DNA of 64,000 bases from Silene conica (lineage: Eukaryota; Streptophyta; Magnoliopsida; Caryophyllales; Caryophyllaceae). The notes below the pieces were generated by a model. It was not told the origin of the DNA, made no database searches, and saw only the letters and a list, made by a program, of their open reading frames with translations. Where the stretch lies: assembly GCA_029255685.2 (NCBI GenBank), contig CM055313.2:69542641-69606640 (forward strand). The letters run 5' to 3'. A program made the position numbers and the translations under genes. Positions 1 through 12,245 of this stretch are shown here, piece after piece; position 1 is the stretch's first letter, and every line of letters starts with the position of its first letter.

Positions 1-1002
1 ATTCCCATCCAACTTCACTTAAACAAGGGCTAAGTTATGTCAAAAAAAAAAAAAAAAAAAAAAAAAGGGCTAAGAATTGATCCGACTAATACAAACCCGA
101 CTTGAACGCAAACCGAATATAATCATGAGTTCATGACATAAATGTAATATGACTAGTTCAAACCTTATCTAACTCGACACAAACCGCTAATCTCATTCTT
201 TAACTATGAGATCACATATTCAACCCACCAAAACGATAATGAAAAATATAGCTTGACCAACCGTTAATATTTCAAAGGGATACACGCATACACCTCAAGA
301 GATTATTCACTATAGCCAATTGTAAATAACTCAATTTACTCGATAAATTACTTAGACCATCCCAAACAGTAAGTCACCCTTAATTAGGTGACCAACATTT
401 TAGTACTTGATCCTAATGTACTTATCTTGACCCATTTTCACTCCACAATCAGAAGGTCATACCTAGGCCATCAACCCAATCATTTTCTACTTTTTAATTA
501 TGTAACACATTTTTTACCCCGTCAAAACCTCTCTTTTACGAATCATATTATGCCACAAAGAATGTCACTAACAAAGTAATAAGGTTACCAACTCAACTCG
601 ATGTCACAAATTGACCTCTTGTATTCAAAGTCATCAAAATTATCTTCTTAAATCTCGATTAAGGAATCATTAGCATAACCAACAAGGTCACGATTGATAA
701 CCTTATTTGAGAATGGTCTTACGGATTTACCAATTGCGCATTTCTAAGCACATCACCACCTCAATTTTTTACATTATCCAATTAATGACATGAATCAGAT
801 TCAGGATTCCAGAATCAGTGCAACATCAACATCATTCCCAATAAAAATATCATCGTCAATTTTACAATAACTAAAACCAAAACCGTTTTATATAAGAATT
901 GTTGAACTCTGTATAATATTCACACCATAATACCTATGTCCAATTAAACCAACTTCAATCAATCATCAAAATTCATTAATCTTAAAGAACGTTCACATCT
1001 TG
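1..1002. other. 5' flank of the asparaginase gene, no gene seen
   Basis: AT-rich DNA with an A-run at about 43-66. I see no coding signature on either strand; short open frames here have no family features. The last 120 bases hold the likely core promoter of the downstream gene. Confidence 0.6.
889..895 (+). promoter_or_regulatory. TATA box of the asparaginase gene
   Basis: TATATAA lies about 110 bases before the ATG at 1003. That distance allows a plant transcription start near 920 and a leader of about 80 bases. Judged by motif and spacing only. Confidence 0.45.
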
Positions 1003-3954
1003 ATGGGTTGGTCAATCGCGTTACACGGCGGCGCCGGTGACATTCCGGTTAACCTACCGCCCGAACTCCTCAAACGCCGCGAAGCTTCCGTTGCCGGCCT
1101 TCGTCATTGCCTCGACGTTGGTGTCGCCGCTCTCACTAATGGCCGGTCCGCCCTCGATGTCGTTGAACTTGTGGTAATTCATGGTAGTACCGTGTAAAAT
1201 GTTTTTACCTATAAAAGGACGCAGTTCTTGTTTCAGACGGTCTCAATTTCAACCTTTCACAATCTCCTTGTCATTTTAACATTATTTAAATTGATTGTGA
1301 ATAAGTCTGAAATTAAGAACATGAAATAAGAATTTGTGTAAAAAAGACCATCTCATGTATATTATTGGTGGATTATTGTTGTTGATTGTGGAATGTGTAA
1401 TGTTGTGATAATTTTGTGTTTGTTGTTGTTGATAATGTTGATTACGAGAGAGGTTAATTATTACCTAATGAAATTAGCGTGGGATCGTCTGATCGTTTCA
1501 TATGAGAATTATTGTACATGGAATAAGATGAACTACTTTACTTAATTTTCATGAATCTGGATTCCATGTTCAAATTTGCTTTGGTTTTACCTTGTGTGGT
1601 TTCGTAATCAAATTATAATGAGATTGTCGGATCGTTTCATCTGAGAATTAGTGTAGTAGAACATGAGACACTGAATATTGGATTCGATTCAGATGTGTCA
1701 TAGTCATCTGGTATGTCAGTCATTTGTTTACCTGACTTTATTTATTCTTGGTGAGAGTGGTATTTTGATCAAAAGATTCAAAGATAAACAAATGGATGGG
1801 ATGAAACAAAAATATGTTTGGATTGTACGCACGGATTTGATGACATTATACGAAGTAGTAGGTAGTATCATTTGTTTAAGTGACAAATTATTCTCCCAGG
1901 AAACAAAATTATATTTCACCAAATTTATCGTCCTCATTAGACTTTGGTGTTCAGAGAGACGAATGTTATTTACGTTCTCCACGCTAATTAAACTTGGAAA
2001 CCCGCTGTGCATCTCTATCTATAATTCTATTCAATTGCTGTGTTTGATTTTGAAGATGTCATTGGAGATCATGTATAAACACAGAAGTAATCCTGCAATG
2101 GAAACAGAAGTTGATATCCATTTTTGAGGCTTGCTGTTTCCGAACTTTTGAAAAAGCAGGAAAGGATCTTTCTGTTTGTTGGAAAACTGACAACTTTTGT
2201 TATTTGAACAGGTACGTGAACTGGAAAACCATCCTCGCTTCAATGCTGGCCGAGGCTCTGTTCTGACCAGTGCAGGCACCGTTGAAATGGAAGCGTGTAT
2301 CATGGACGGTATGACTAAGAACTGTGGAGCTGTTTCTGGTTTGAAAACAGTAGTAAATGCCATTTCTCTTGCAAGGTTGGTGATGGAGAAAACGCCTCAT
2401 ATATATCTTGGGTTCGATGGGGCTGAGGCATTTGCTAAGGAACAGGTGAGCAGTCTCTGCTGTGGTCTATTTTCTTCCGGGATGCCAGTATTCTATGTTT
2501 TAAAAAGAAACTTGGCACACTAGCAATTGACTCTAGTTCTTTACACTGATGTGGGTTATATTCTGCAGGGCGTTGAGACATTAGAGCCGAGTGATTTTAT
2601 CACTCCAGAGAACATTGAAAGGTTGAAACTAGCAAAAGAAGCAGACAGGGTGCAGGTATGAATTACAGCAGCCCGTGATCAGTCATTTAATAAATTGAAC
2701 ATACGAAAGTATGTTATAAAATGACGGCTTTTATGGGTCATTGTAACCTGCCTCACTGTGTTGCCAACTTCCTTACTGCTTTACCCGACTCCCTTACTTC
2801 CTTCCCCGCCATTCAGCGGAACCCTTAAGCCTTGAGGAATTGGGTTACTGTTGTATTTCAGAGAAAAGGCTTCTTATTGAAGTTTTATTTTCAGTATTTA
2901 GTCATCTTGTTTACTTCCTAGATTATTGTATACTCGTGTTGTTTGATGTTGTGATAAACCCATGAATTTTACCAAAAGTCTACCAAAAGGTAGTAAAAAA
3001 TAGAGAAATTCGCAACATCTTTCAATTCTACCAGTTGGGAATGGGAAATAATCCTCACAGAAGGCGGCCCTGTTTTAGCCTCTCATGGCTTATGTCAGAG
3101 CCTAGTAAAATTGACTCGACTAAATCAAAAACCGACTTAAAACCTCAACAGTTATGACTTGGCACCAAAATTCCAAAACGACCTAAGCCATAAAGTACTT
3201 GGAACTCAACTGTATTCAAAATGACATGGTAACAGCACGCCCAAATGTCTCGAACGTTGAATGACCCGACAAGTTATCCATGTTCTATAATTAGTTGTGC
3301 CACTTTCATACTTAACTCATAGTATCGTTTTCTTTTGACAGCTTGACTACACAGCTCCGGAGCAAAAACAAGTGCTACAAGAAACACACACAGCTAACGA
3401 GGACCCGGACAGCAAATTAGGCACTGTAGGATGTGTGGCAATAGACAGTGAAGGGAACTTGGCTGCTGCCACCTCGACAGGCGGCCTAGTAAACAAAATG
3501 GTTGGGAGGATTGGAGACACCCCGATTGTGGGATCAGGCACCTACGCCAACTCTTACTGCGCCGTCTCTGCCACTGGGAGAGGGGAACACATAATTCGCG
3601 GGACCATTGCACGGGAGGTTGCCGCCCTGATGGAATACAAAGATCTACCCTTGAAGGAAGCTGCTGCTTATGTGATCGATAAGTGTGCCCCAAGAGACAC
3701 TGTGGGGCTCGTTGCAGTTTCGGCCAAAGGGGAGATTACTATGCCTTTTAATACGACAGGCATGTATCGAGCTTGTGCCACTCAAGATGGCTATTATGAA
3801 ATAGGTATACATTGAGTTGTCACAAGTCGTATTAGTTAAACCTGGTAATCGGTAAGACTTATATGAGACCATCTCATTATACGACCAGCTTAGATACATG
3901 TGCATTTCATTTTCAGTAATTTGGACTAGTGGCCGGTCTGTTCTAAAGATATAG
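1003..3954 (+). CDS. ASPGA1-like: Plant isoaspartyl peptidase / L-asparaginase (Ntn hydrolase), five exons
   Basis: Exons by splice sites and homology: 1003-1173, 2212-2445, 2569-2655, 3342-3804 and 3917-3954, giving about 330 residues (Arabidopsis ASPGA1 is about 315). The first exon gives the family start [15 protein letters not shown]; exon 2 carries the [11 protein letters not shown] motif. Exon 4 holds [10 protein letters not shown], where autocleavage between Gly191 and Thr192 would create the N-terminal catalytic threonine of the beta subunit, followed by ATSTGG and GSGTYAN. The enzyme hydrolyses L-asparagine and beta-aspartyl peptides to release aspartate, in the cytosol. Reading through the 3804/3805 donor would stop at 3815 with ..EIGIH. 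Splicing to the small exon at 3917 restores the family-like ..EIVIW end, so I prefer five exons. No frame breaks are visible. Confidence 0.93.
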
Positions 3955-4425
3955 GCTCATAAAGGAATTTGTGTTTGATGAATTTGATGGTGATTCGCAA
4001 ATTCGTTGTGCCAACAATCGTTATTCCCTTAGACTTGGTAATAAGATTCATGTCGGTTTCCTTATTCCTCAGCTGTACTTAAGTTAATTGAACACAAATT
4101 GTACTTACTTTTTATTTGGCAGCTGAATTGTACTTAAGTTAATTGATTCTTTTCGCCCAAAACAGCTTCTATATATGCAGCACAATTATAGGCAGTCCGC
4201 AGTCCTGACCTGCAAAGTCAATCTCGACTCTCGACTCTCGACTCTCCACTCCTGAGCACAGTGAAAATCGGAGGTCCAACATAAATTCAGAATTTTTCAT
4301 ACAACATTCTCTACTGACACCTACTTATAAAAGAATTGGTCGCTAAATAAATAAAATCAAATCATAAGCGAGCTACTGTGAAGAATTGTTTTTACCATAA
4401 CATAAAAATACTTGGTAATGACTCA
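3955..4425. other. 3' flank of the asparaginase gene
   Basis: No gene. It should contain the 3' UTR. There is a short direct repeat of TGTACTTAAGTTAATTG (about 4075 and 4130) and a small CTCGA-type microsatellite at about 4224-4250. Confidence 0.5.
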
Positions 4426-6796
4426 TTGTGTATGGAAAACTCCATACACGACCAATCACGTCGCGCTACGTAGATAACCCGACTTAAACCACATTAGTTA
4501 GTTTTAGGGTAGTTTAGTAATTGGACAAGTGTAATTAACATGTAGTTAGCATTAATTTAGGAAATTTGGTAATTTTTGAATGAGTTTATTACTAAAATAA
4601 ATATTTCTGTAATATGTAAATCAATTAATATTTTTGGAATTTATTTTTAAATTTTTATTTTAGTTAGTAAATAATCAATAATAGTAATTTTTTAAGTAAT
4701 AATATTATATTATTTTCATTTTTTAAATTGGTTTAGTTATTAATAAAAATTAATATTCCAGAAATTATTATTTTGGAAATTAACAATTTTTTTAAAAAAC
4801 AAAAATTAATTAAATTTCAAAAAACGAAATTCAATAAACAAGAAAGAAAGAAATCATTACATTAAAAAAAAAACGAAATTCATTACATAAAAATAGCGAA
4901 ATTTTATAGAAAATACGAAAATTAATTATATTTTGGAAATACGAAATTAATTACATAAAAAACGAAAAAATTTAAAAATGTAGTTAGTGGGGTTTGAACC
5001 TGAGATCAGTTACACACAAACCAAGGTTTGCAAGCAGAGTTTTAACCAATTAATAAGGGTATGAACCCGAGATCAGTTACACACAAACCAATTGTTAATA
5101 TTTTGAAATCTACTAAAATAATATATTTAGGGAATGAAAACTACTAAAATAATATTCTCGAAAATCTTACTACATATAATGAATTTTTTTTAGATATTTT
5201 AAATAAGATATTTATGGAATAAATCTTATTATTGTTAGGTTGTAATTAAAGAAATATTATTATATTTAGTATAATTTAGTTACCTATTGTAGTGGGACAT
5301 GGTGAAAAATGTGAGATTTTATAATATTTTAAATTTCCTTATTAATTCAAGATAACAAACTCTTAATATTTACAAGATTTTAAATTTCCATAATAATTTA
5401 TTCTAATTAAACTAGATTTTAAATTTCTATAAAATTATTCATTCCCTAAATATCGTATTTAAAATATCTAAAAAATATTCATTCAATACAATATGATAAA
5501 TTATTTATTCCTTAAATCAAATCTTCTAAGAATTTAATCAAATATTATGGAATTTTAAAAAAAAAACCGTCTTTACCATTTAATGAATTTTCGTTTTTTT
5601 ATTCTTTTTCATTTAACCATTTTCGTATTTGTTGAATTACAGTTTTCCATAGTTATTTTAGTAAAGTTCAACATATTGTATTTTTATTTAAAATATTTAA
5701 AAAATATTCATTCAATTTAATAAGATAAATTATTCATTCCTTAAATTAAATCTTCTAAGAATTTAATCAAATAACATGGAAATTTAAAATAAAACAAATT
5801 TCGTTTTTTTATTTAATAAATTTCCGTTTTTTTTAGTTAACTATTTTTCGTATTTTTGTTATTTATTGAATTACGGTTTTCCAAAGTTATTTTAGTAGAG
5901 TTCAGAATATTGTATTTTTATTTAACCCATAATAAAAGATTACAAAATCTCACATTTTTCATCATATCTTACTACAATAGGTAACTAAGTTATACATAAT
6001 AACTTTTTTTAAATACAACCAAACAATAATAAGAATATTTTCGAGAATATTATTTAATATTAGTAAATTTCAGAATATTAACAATTGTATTCATAAATAG
6101 ACGTGCTGATACCCTTGTTAAATGGTTTAAACTTTACTTGCAAATATTAGCTTGTGTGCAAATGATCCCAGGTCCGAATCCCACTTACAACATTTTTAAA
6201 TTTTTAAAATTAGCAAGTCATCTTTACTTAAATTTATATAATCGAAAAATTGATTTCACAAAAAAAAAAAAAAAAAAACCGAGTTATCTTATTGAAATAT
6301 AAAAAAAAATCCAATATTAATTTACTAAAATAATTTCCAAACGGATATTAATAAAATACAAAAATAAAAAACGTCTAAATTAATTACATACATAAAAAAT
6401 GAATTTGCAGATTATTAATTTACAAAATAATTTCCAACAGAGTATTAATAAAATAGAAAAAAAACAGTGTAAATTAATTAAATACAAAAAAATTATTTTC
6501 CAGAATATTAATTTACAAAAAAAAATTCCAACAATATTAACTAATATTTCCGAAAATTTAACTAAATACATAAAATAACAAAATATTTTTAAAAAATATT
6601 AATTTTGTAAAACATAATAAAATCTTAACAAATAACAAATATTCCTAAATTATGCTAACTATACGTGGTTAAGAACTTAACTACATTTGTATAATTACTA
6701 ATATACCCTAACACTAACTCATGCAAATTAACTATGGTTATACACGTGGCGCGATGTGATTGGTCGTGTATGAGTTTTTCCATACAGAATGTGTAT
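4426..6796. mobile_element. Long foldback (inverted-repeat) transposable element, non-coding
   Basis: The two halves are inverted copies of each other. The left edge CATTGTGTATGGAAAA..ACACGACCAATCACGTCGCG matches the reverse complement of the right edge near 6740-6796. Inner matches persist: AACCTGAGATCAGTTACACA near 5000 pairs with the inverse near 6160, and ATATTCTCGAAAAT near 5150 pairs with the inverse near 6035. Arms are about 1.1 kb with a centre near 5610. The element is very AT-rich with no plausible ORF. Long terminal inverted repeats suggest a Mutator-type or foldback non-autonomous DNA transposon; I could not define a clean target-site duplication. Confidence 0.75.
5455..5925. repeat. 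Tandem direct repeat at the core of the foldback element, about 235 bp x 2
   Basis: The block with AATATTCATTCAAT, AATCTTCTAAGAATTTAATC and TTGAATTACAGTTTTCC (from about 5455) recurs from about 5691 with scattered substitutions. It lies in the centre and right arm of the foldback. Confidence 0.6.
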
Positions 6797-6797
6797 C

Positions 6798-6974
6798 TCA
6801 ATCGCCTTCCAAAATGTTTTCCACTAAATAAGCTTTTAGTTGGTGGTGCAAATTTCTATCTCGGATGTTTGCATCCATAAAAAGAAAATTTTGAAAATCT
6901 TCCGAATAGTATCCTTGAGGGATTGGTGGATATACATAGTTCGTATATTGTATTAGAGGATGCACATTGAAGAA
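6798..6974 (-). pseudogene. C-terminal remnant of a PIF/Harbinger-type plant transposase
   Basis: The minus strand reads ..YYSEDFQNFLFMDANIRDR followed by NLHHQLKAYLVENILEGD. This resembles the ending of plant DDE_Tnp_4 / 'plant transposon protein' families (..IRD..H.QLK.DLVEHIW). Only the last 60 or so residues are recognisable and no catalytic DDE residues are present. It abuts the right end of the foldback element, so the rest may have been lost by that insertion or by deletion. Assignment is by remembered motif only. Confidence 0.45.
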
Positions 6975-7742
6975 TATGTTAATCCTTTTTTTCACTCTCT
7001 TTATTTTATGACACATTATTTTTTTATCAAATTTATTTTTTACTATCTTCATCCTCCTCCTACTCTTCTTTTATTTTTGTTTCCTACATCAAAGATGATC
7101 CTCTCTACCTCCTCTTTCATATTTTAATTATTTTTTCTATTAAAAATAAAATAAAATAGGATTAATTGATAAGAATACTCTGAACTATGTGTGTCCTACT
7201 CAAAATACTCCAAAGTCTATTTTAACTACCAATATAACCAACTAATGCTCTCATTCGCTTTTATTATAATATATGACCTACTACCTGCTAAGTAAGTGAA
7301 GAAATTTGTAAACCTTCTTTAACTCGTCTTTCTCTTTTTACTTCTCTATTAATCTATTCACATAATCACACCATTAAAACATGCTACAATAAGTTAACAA
7401 AACAACAAATTCTATTTAAAGCAAATGAGGGTATTAGTTGGTTATATTTGTAGTTAAAATAAAGTTTACAGTATTTTAAGCAGCTCACTCATTGTTTAGA
7501 GTATTTCTATCAATTAATCCAATAAAATAAGGTGTACATGCAATATTTTCATAAGTGAGTGGGCACAAGGATCTAGGTTGTAATTTCTATAAAAATAGAG
7601 AAATTCTTCATCTTCCTCCTTCAAAGAGGATGTTCAATGTTGATTCCACATTGAAGAGGACACTAAGAAGATGAATAATTCTCTTCAATGTGGATGCTCT
7701 TACGTTTCATGACAATAATGGATCTTCATTATCCATTTTAAG
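6975..7742. other. Intergenic, AT-rich, small imperfect palindromes
   Basis: No gene. Around 7600-7700 the words GAGGATG..TTCAATGT and ACATTGAAGAGGA occur in both orientations, and a related word (GGATGCACATTGAAGA) lies near 6958. This hints at a decayed MITE related to the adjacent transposase remnant. Confidence 0.4.
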
Positions 7743-7957
7743 AAGTTTTTGCGTAAATGGTGCTCAAAATGGAAGTAATTAACAAAATGATGCTCGTTTG
7801 AAACTCTTTACCAAAAATGGTGGTTCCACGTCACCATTTTTGAGTTTTTCCTTTTTTTAAAAATTTTTTGCAAACATGTCGTTGTCTCAGATAGAGTCCA
7901 GTTCTGAGGAAAATATGCAGAATGAGGTAGAAGTTGGGGAAAACTGGAAGTGCAACA

Positions 7958-8458
7958 GGTCGCTGTCTAGGACAGCGACCAGTTGAAGATTATTTTTTTG
8001 GCCAAGACAGTAGTTTCTGGAATTGCAAGTTTCATCTGGTCACTGTCTGGGACAACGACTAGTTACACACCCAGCTCCCCTTCACTTCTCTTCCTCCCTT
8101 CTTTTCATTCATTCTTTTTTTCCCCTTACCAGCATATGAAATCCGCATAAAAACAACAACTGGAGTCTGAAAATCCATGTTCATTTCATTGAAGTACAAG
8201 GCGATTGTTACACCAACAAGGAGTCTTAATAGTTATACAACATTAACCAAATGTTTTAAATTTTAAAAGTTACAGGCATTACAACGCACTACACTTGACA
8301 TCAACTCTTTCCCTTCTTTCCCAATCTTGAAGTGGATGCACCAGTTTTACTTTCTTGACTTTCTTGAAGTGGATGCACCGGCTTCGCCCAATTTTCCCCA
8401 ACTTCTGCCTCATTCTCCATATTTTCCTCAGCAACTAGTCGCTGTCTGGGACAACAAC
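7958..8458. repeat. Dispersed GTCGCTGTC..GACAGCGAC palindromes
   Basis: Positions 7958-7980 are a perfect inverted repeat with 10-nt arms and a TAG centre. Near copies lie at 8037-8061 and 8436-8458, and a weaker half-copy near 7881. All lie inside the TIR element. Confidence 0.65.
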
Positions 8459-8510
8459 ATGTTTGTAAAAGTAAAAAAAAAAGGAAATCCCAAAAATGGT
8501 GACGTGGAAC

Positions 8511-11244
8511 TGTAACACCCCCATTTATTTAAGAGCCTTTAGCAAGACCTTCTCAAATAAATAGAGATGTTACCATCTCAGAATGACCGAGGTAGTGAAT
8601 TACAAAGTAAAACAAACCCAAAGTACTTTATATAAAACTGATTAAACTAAAACTTTTGATATTACAATTACTATACAATAAAAGAAAGTACAACTGATGA
8701 CTTCTAAGTATGTGGTCTAATTCTAAGTCGGTCCATCCAAGTGCTCACGCCATCCCATGCTCCTAGATAATTTTCTTCCCTGTAGCTCCCCATTACGGAT
8801 CATCACAGGTGATAAACGAATACACGGTCAACCTCGCGGTTGAGTAGGATAATAATCAAACCAATGAATATGCAATGAATGAGTATGCAAATGAAAACGC
8901 AATGCCATGGCCATTATACTGATCTCATCCCCAAACTTCCACCCGCCTCCTCCTGGCCGGGTCTGCCTCGATCGTCATCGAGAAACCAGCTTAACAGCTG
9001 AACTACACCACCACGAAGGTATAGAACGGTGTCTGCCGGTAAGTTATTTATACATCACCCGAAGGCTCTTACCATGATGTCTGCCCAGGCTAAACCTGTA
9101 TACCAATGCATATGCCATGCCAATGAATGCAACCGTGCATGCTATTTTGTAACTCAATTCTTATCCAACCGATAACAATAAATGAATGCCACCATGGTAT
9201 TTCGTAACTCAATACATATCCAACTGATAATAATGCATATGCTAGATTGATGAACGTAATATTTCAATATGCCATAAATCACATCAGAAATCATCTAATA
9301 GCACCCAAATAGAATAACAAACAAGAAGACGGACTAAGTTATCCTACCTCGTAAATCAAGAAATGTCAAATAGCAATCCAATCAGCAATCAGAAGTATTC
9401 CACCACAATTTTGTCACCTAACCGTTAACAATTGTATACAATTACTACTTATCCATATAACAATTAATAATTTATAACTAATTATATAAACTAATTCAAT
9501 AAATTATACTTTGTAATCTTATACTTAAAACGATTATTTACAACTTAAGTTTAAATATTACGGCTTATAAGAAATACGAAATATACTACACGAACGCGAA
9601 GGTATATTGTGAAAGTGACTTACTAATTCATCATACTCGTTTTATTCGATATGGACCCGTCACTTAACATGAATATATACATATATTATCGTCTAACTTA
9701 CTAGTCTTGTCCTCCCCTTATCCATTTAATCACCATTGTTACCAAGTTATTACCATAATTATTATTACGGGCATTAATGTACTATTATGAAGTACGGAAT
9801 TGAAACTCAGACTTATTGCGAAGCAAACCCGAGAAAACAACCAAATAACAATGTAAATAAACGAACAGTCCCGCTATTCAACCTACTGGCTACGAACTAC
9901 CAACCCTTCACCACGCCACTGGTTTCTTACCAAACCACCACACTACCATGACAGACCCCTTGCCCCTCGCCTCTGACTCAACCGTCATACCCCAACAACA
10001 CTACAGCAACTCCCTTATCCAACTCAGCAACACGCGTAACCACCATGAACCACGCTCTAAAACTGACCCCGTACATCGATGACCACCACACGTTACCGCC
10101 TCTAGATGCCACCCCAGTCACCACCGGCCTACGGTGTTTCCAGGGGTATTCCCTCCTTGACCGCCACCTGACCCAGACACCGAGACACCGTGCCCAAACT
10201 ACCCCGACTACCGAATACTCTGTTTTTTCCTTCCCTCTGTTTCTGATGTTTCCAGCCCAAAAAGACTCGCGCGTCGCCACCCTTGGACCACCAACAGCCC
10301 ACCACCGAGGTCTAAACCAACCTATAACCAGGCCTACCGACCCCAGGTTCATTTAGACATGACAAGGGTGCAAAAGACGACTAGCTATCTCCCGTCCCCT
10401 AATTCGCGGCTGCTACACCCCCCCATAACCTTAATAAAAACCGTTTTAACCACTGTTACAACCACCTCCGTGGGTTACCCTAATCAAGGTCATAGTCCCC
10501 ATACGACCCTTCCTACCCAGGGACTAGTCATGCTCAAAAGTATGCGAAAATAAGAGCGTCGACGTAACTTACCGAGGTTGAGGGCTAAGGCGCGATGAAG
10601 GACGATCTATAAAGTGAAGACGGCTCTGAAAGTGGCGAGAAGGAACTCCTGGTGTGAGCGAAATCGGAGATGAATGATGAAGGGATAGGCGTTTAGGCAA
10701 ATACGGTTGTTGAGGTTGTGAGAATTGAAGGAAATGTTGAAGGGCGGTTTTGAATGCAATTATAATGAGTTTCTGATTAATTCAACGTGTATGGTTGTAT
10801 GTTTATAATGAATTTTTGATTAATTCAACGTATGGGGTTGTTGAGCACTAAAAAACGTGGAGTTAGGTGTGGGGATTTGGTTCTTTTAATTAATGGATGC
10901 ATGAACTACGAAACGGGTTAAATAATAAGTACGTACCGTTATTTATCGTAACCACATACTATCAATTTTGTGTCATTAATCATCGTTTTACTATACGTAA
11001 TCTATATTGAAGTATACGTATATTCTATCATTATTCAAGTTACGTATTATTCTATTACTTAAAGACGGGATAGTACATATACACTATTTTGAGATGATAA
11101 TAATAATAATAGTAACATAATAATACGAAACACAAAATATCCACATACATACAATAGCACATATTTAATATCAAAGTATCTCTAGTTAAATTAATTATAT
11201 TAATAGTTTATTATTACGAAATATAAAAAATACGGGGTATTACA
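8511..11244 (-). repeat. 3' LTR (minus strand) of the deleted Gypsy element
   Basis: On the minus strand it starts TGTAATACCCCG and ends AAATGGGGGTGTTACA, 2.73 kb. A GC-richer block at about 9880-10560 gives overlapping open frames on both strands that look like composition artefacts. The terminal 120 bases are close to the end of the LTR at 61485-63821. Confidence 0.8.
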
Positions 11245-11392
11245 GTCTTCCTCCCTTAAAATGAACTTCGTCCCGAAGTTCACTCACACCTACGAGAACC
11301 ATACTCTCAACTATGCTTAGCACAAAGTAACTCATTCTCATTCAAACTAAACTCCGAGCCCAAGAGGTACCCAATTAAAACGTACTATTACA
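11245..11392 (-). other. Residual internal region with polypurine tract
   Basis: Read on the minus strand, a purine run (AAGGGAGGAAGAC) directly precedes the LTR start, as expected for a polypurine tract. The perfect palindrome GAACTTCGTCCCGAAGTTC lies at 11263-11281; similar GACGAA-type palindromes sit upstream of the 3' LTR in many plant Gypsy elements. Confidence 0.65.
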
Positions 11393-11445
11393 GGAACCAT
11401 TTTTGGTAAATAGTTTCAAACGAGCACCATTTTAGCAAAAACTTC

Positions 11446-11684
11446 CCATTTGAATTTGAAAGGGAAAGTCAACAAAAAAATGCTACAATCGTGTTAAAAG
11501 AGAAATGATATTGGTAAGATAAGATTACGATAACTTTTTAGAATAAGAATTTTCAAAATAGAAATTTCTAAATGAATATTTAAACATGATATAACAATCG
11601 TGTTAATAGAGAAATGAGTTACATAAATATTTTGATGATGGAAAAATTTAATAAAAAAATAAATTCATTACTTTCACATAACTA
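11446..11684. other. Intergenic, nothing recognised
   Basis: AT-rich DNA. A CAATCGTGTTAA.AGAGAAATGA word is repeated at about 11487 and 11596. Confidence 0.4.
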
Positions 11685-12197
11685 TCTATATAATAACATA
11701 AAAAGGCTTTTTGAGCCTCCATTGAAGTGACATGTGTCATCCTTAACTTTTTGCCACATAATACTACTAAAAATATATTATTATTATTATCATTATTATT
11801 GTAAAAATAAAATAGTTATTATTGAACTTTTCATTTTTCATGGCTCTTTGTATACCCTATTAATTTAAAATTTAAAATTTAATATATCTATGTATTGGGC
11901 ATTCTTAATTACATTGATTAAAAATTCATCATATAAATATATAATTATATAAGAATATTCATGACCCATCATTTTTCTCATTTTACTCATATGTTCATTA
12001 AGTAAATATTTTTCACTTCATCATTATTCATTTGCAATTAAACAATCTCTTTATCTCCTTTTTATGTAACTTATTTTACAATATCTTATATATAACTCAT
12101 TTTTTTCTAAATAATAACATAAAAAAAGCTTCTTGAGCCTCCATTGAAGTGACATGTGTCATCTTTAACTTTTTGTCACAAAATACTACTAATAATA

Positions 12198-12245
<48 letters not shown>

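Larger units (their letters stand above)
8511..11392 (-). mobile_element. Deleted Gypsy-type LTR retrotransposon with 5-bp target duplication
   Basis: The insert begins TGTAACACCC and ends ..TATTACA, flanked by GGAAC on both sides (8506-8510 and 11393-11397), splitting the TIR element. On the minus strand it retains only a 3' LTR, about 148 bases of internal DNA with a polypurine tract and, at most, the first few bases of a 5' LTR. All coding domains are gone. LTR end sequences match the element entering at 61485, so the two belong to one family. Confidence 0.8.
7743..11445. mobile_element. TIR DNA element (about 820 bp unsplit) interrupted by a Gypsy remnant
   Basis: Roughly 110-bp terminal inverted repeats: the left arm at 7743-7860 (GAAGTTTTTGC..AAATGGTGCTC..) matches the reverse complement of 8470-8510 joined to 11393-11445. 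The match continues across the LTR-element insertion, so the host element was intact when it was hit. The interior holds repeated near-palindromes of the type GTCGCTGTCTGGGACAACGAC. No transposase is visible, so it is non-autonomous; the superfamily is not assigned. Confidence 0.7.

Noticed and set aside
1678..2127. 149-codon frame and its antisense partner
   Set aside because: It lies wholly in intron 1 of the asparaginase gene, shows no family motif, and the flanking exons are well supported.
9978..10553. Overlapping open frames of 60-124 codons on both strands
   Set aside because: They lie in a GC-richer block of an LTR, overlap in opposite directions and have no domain features, so they look like composition artefacts.
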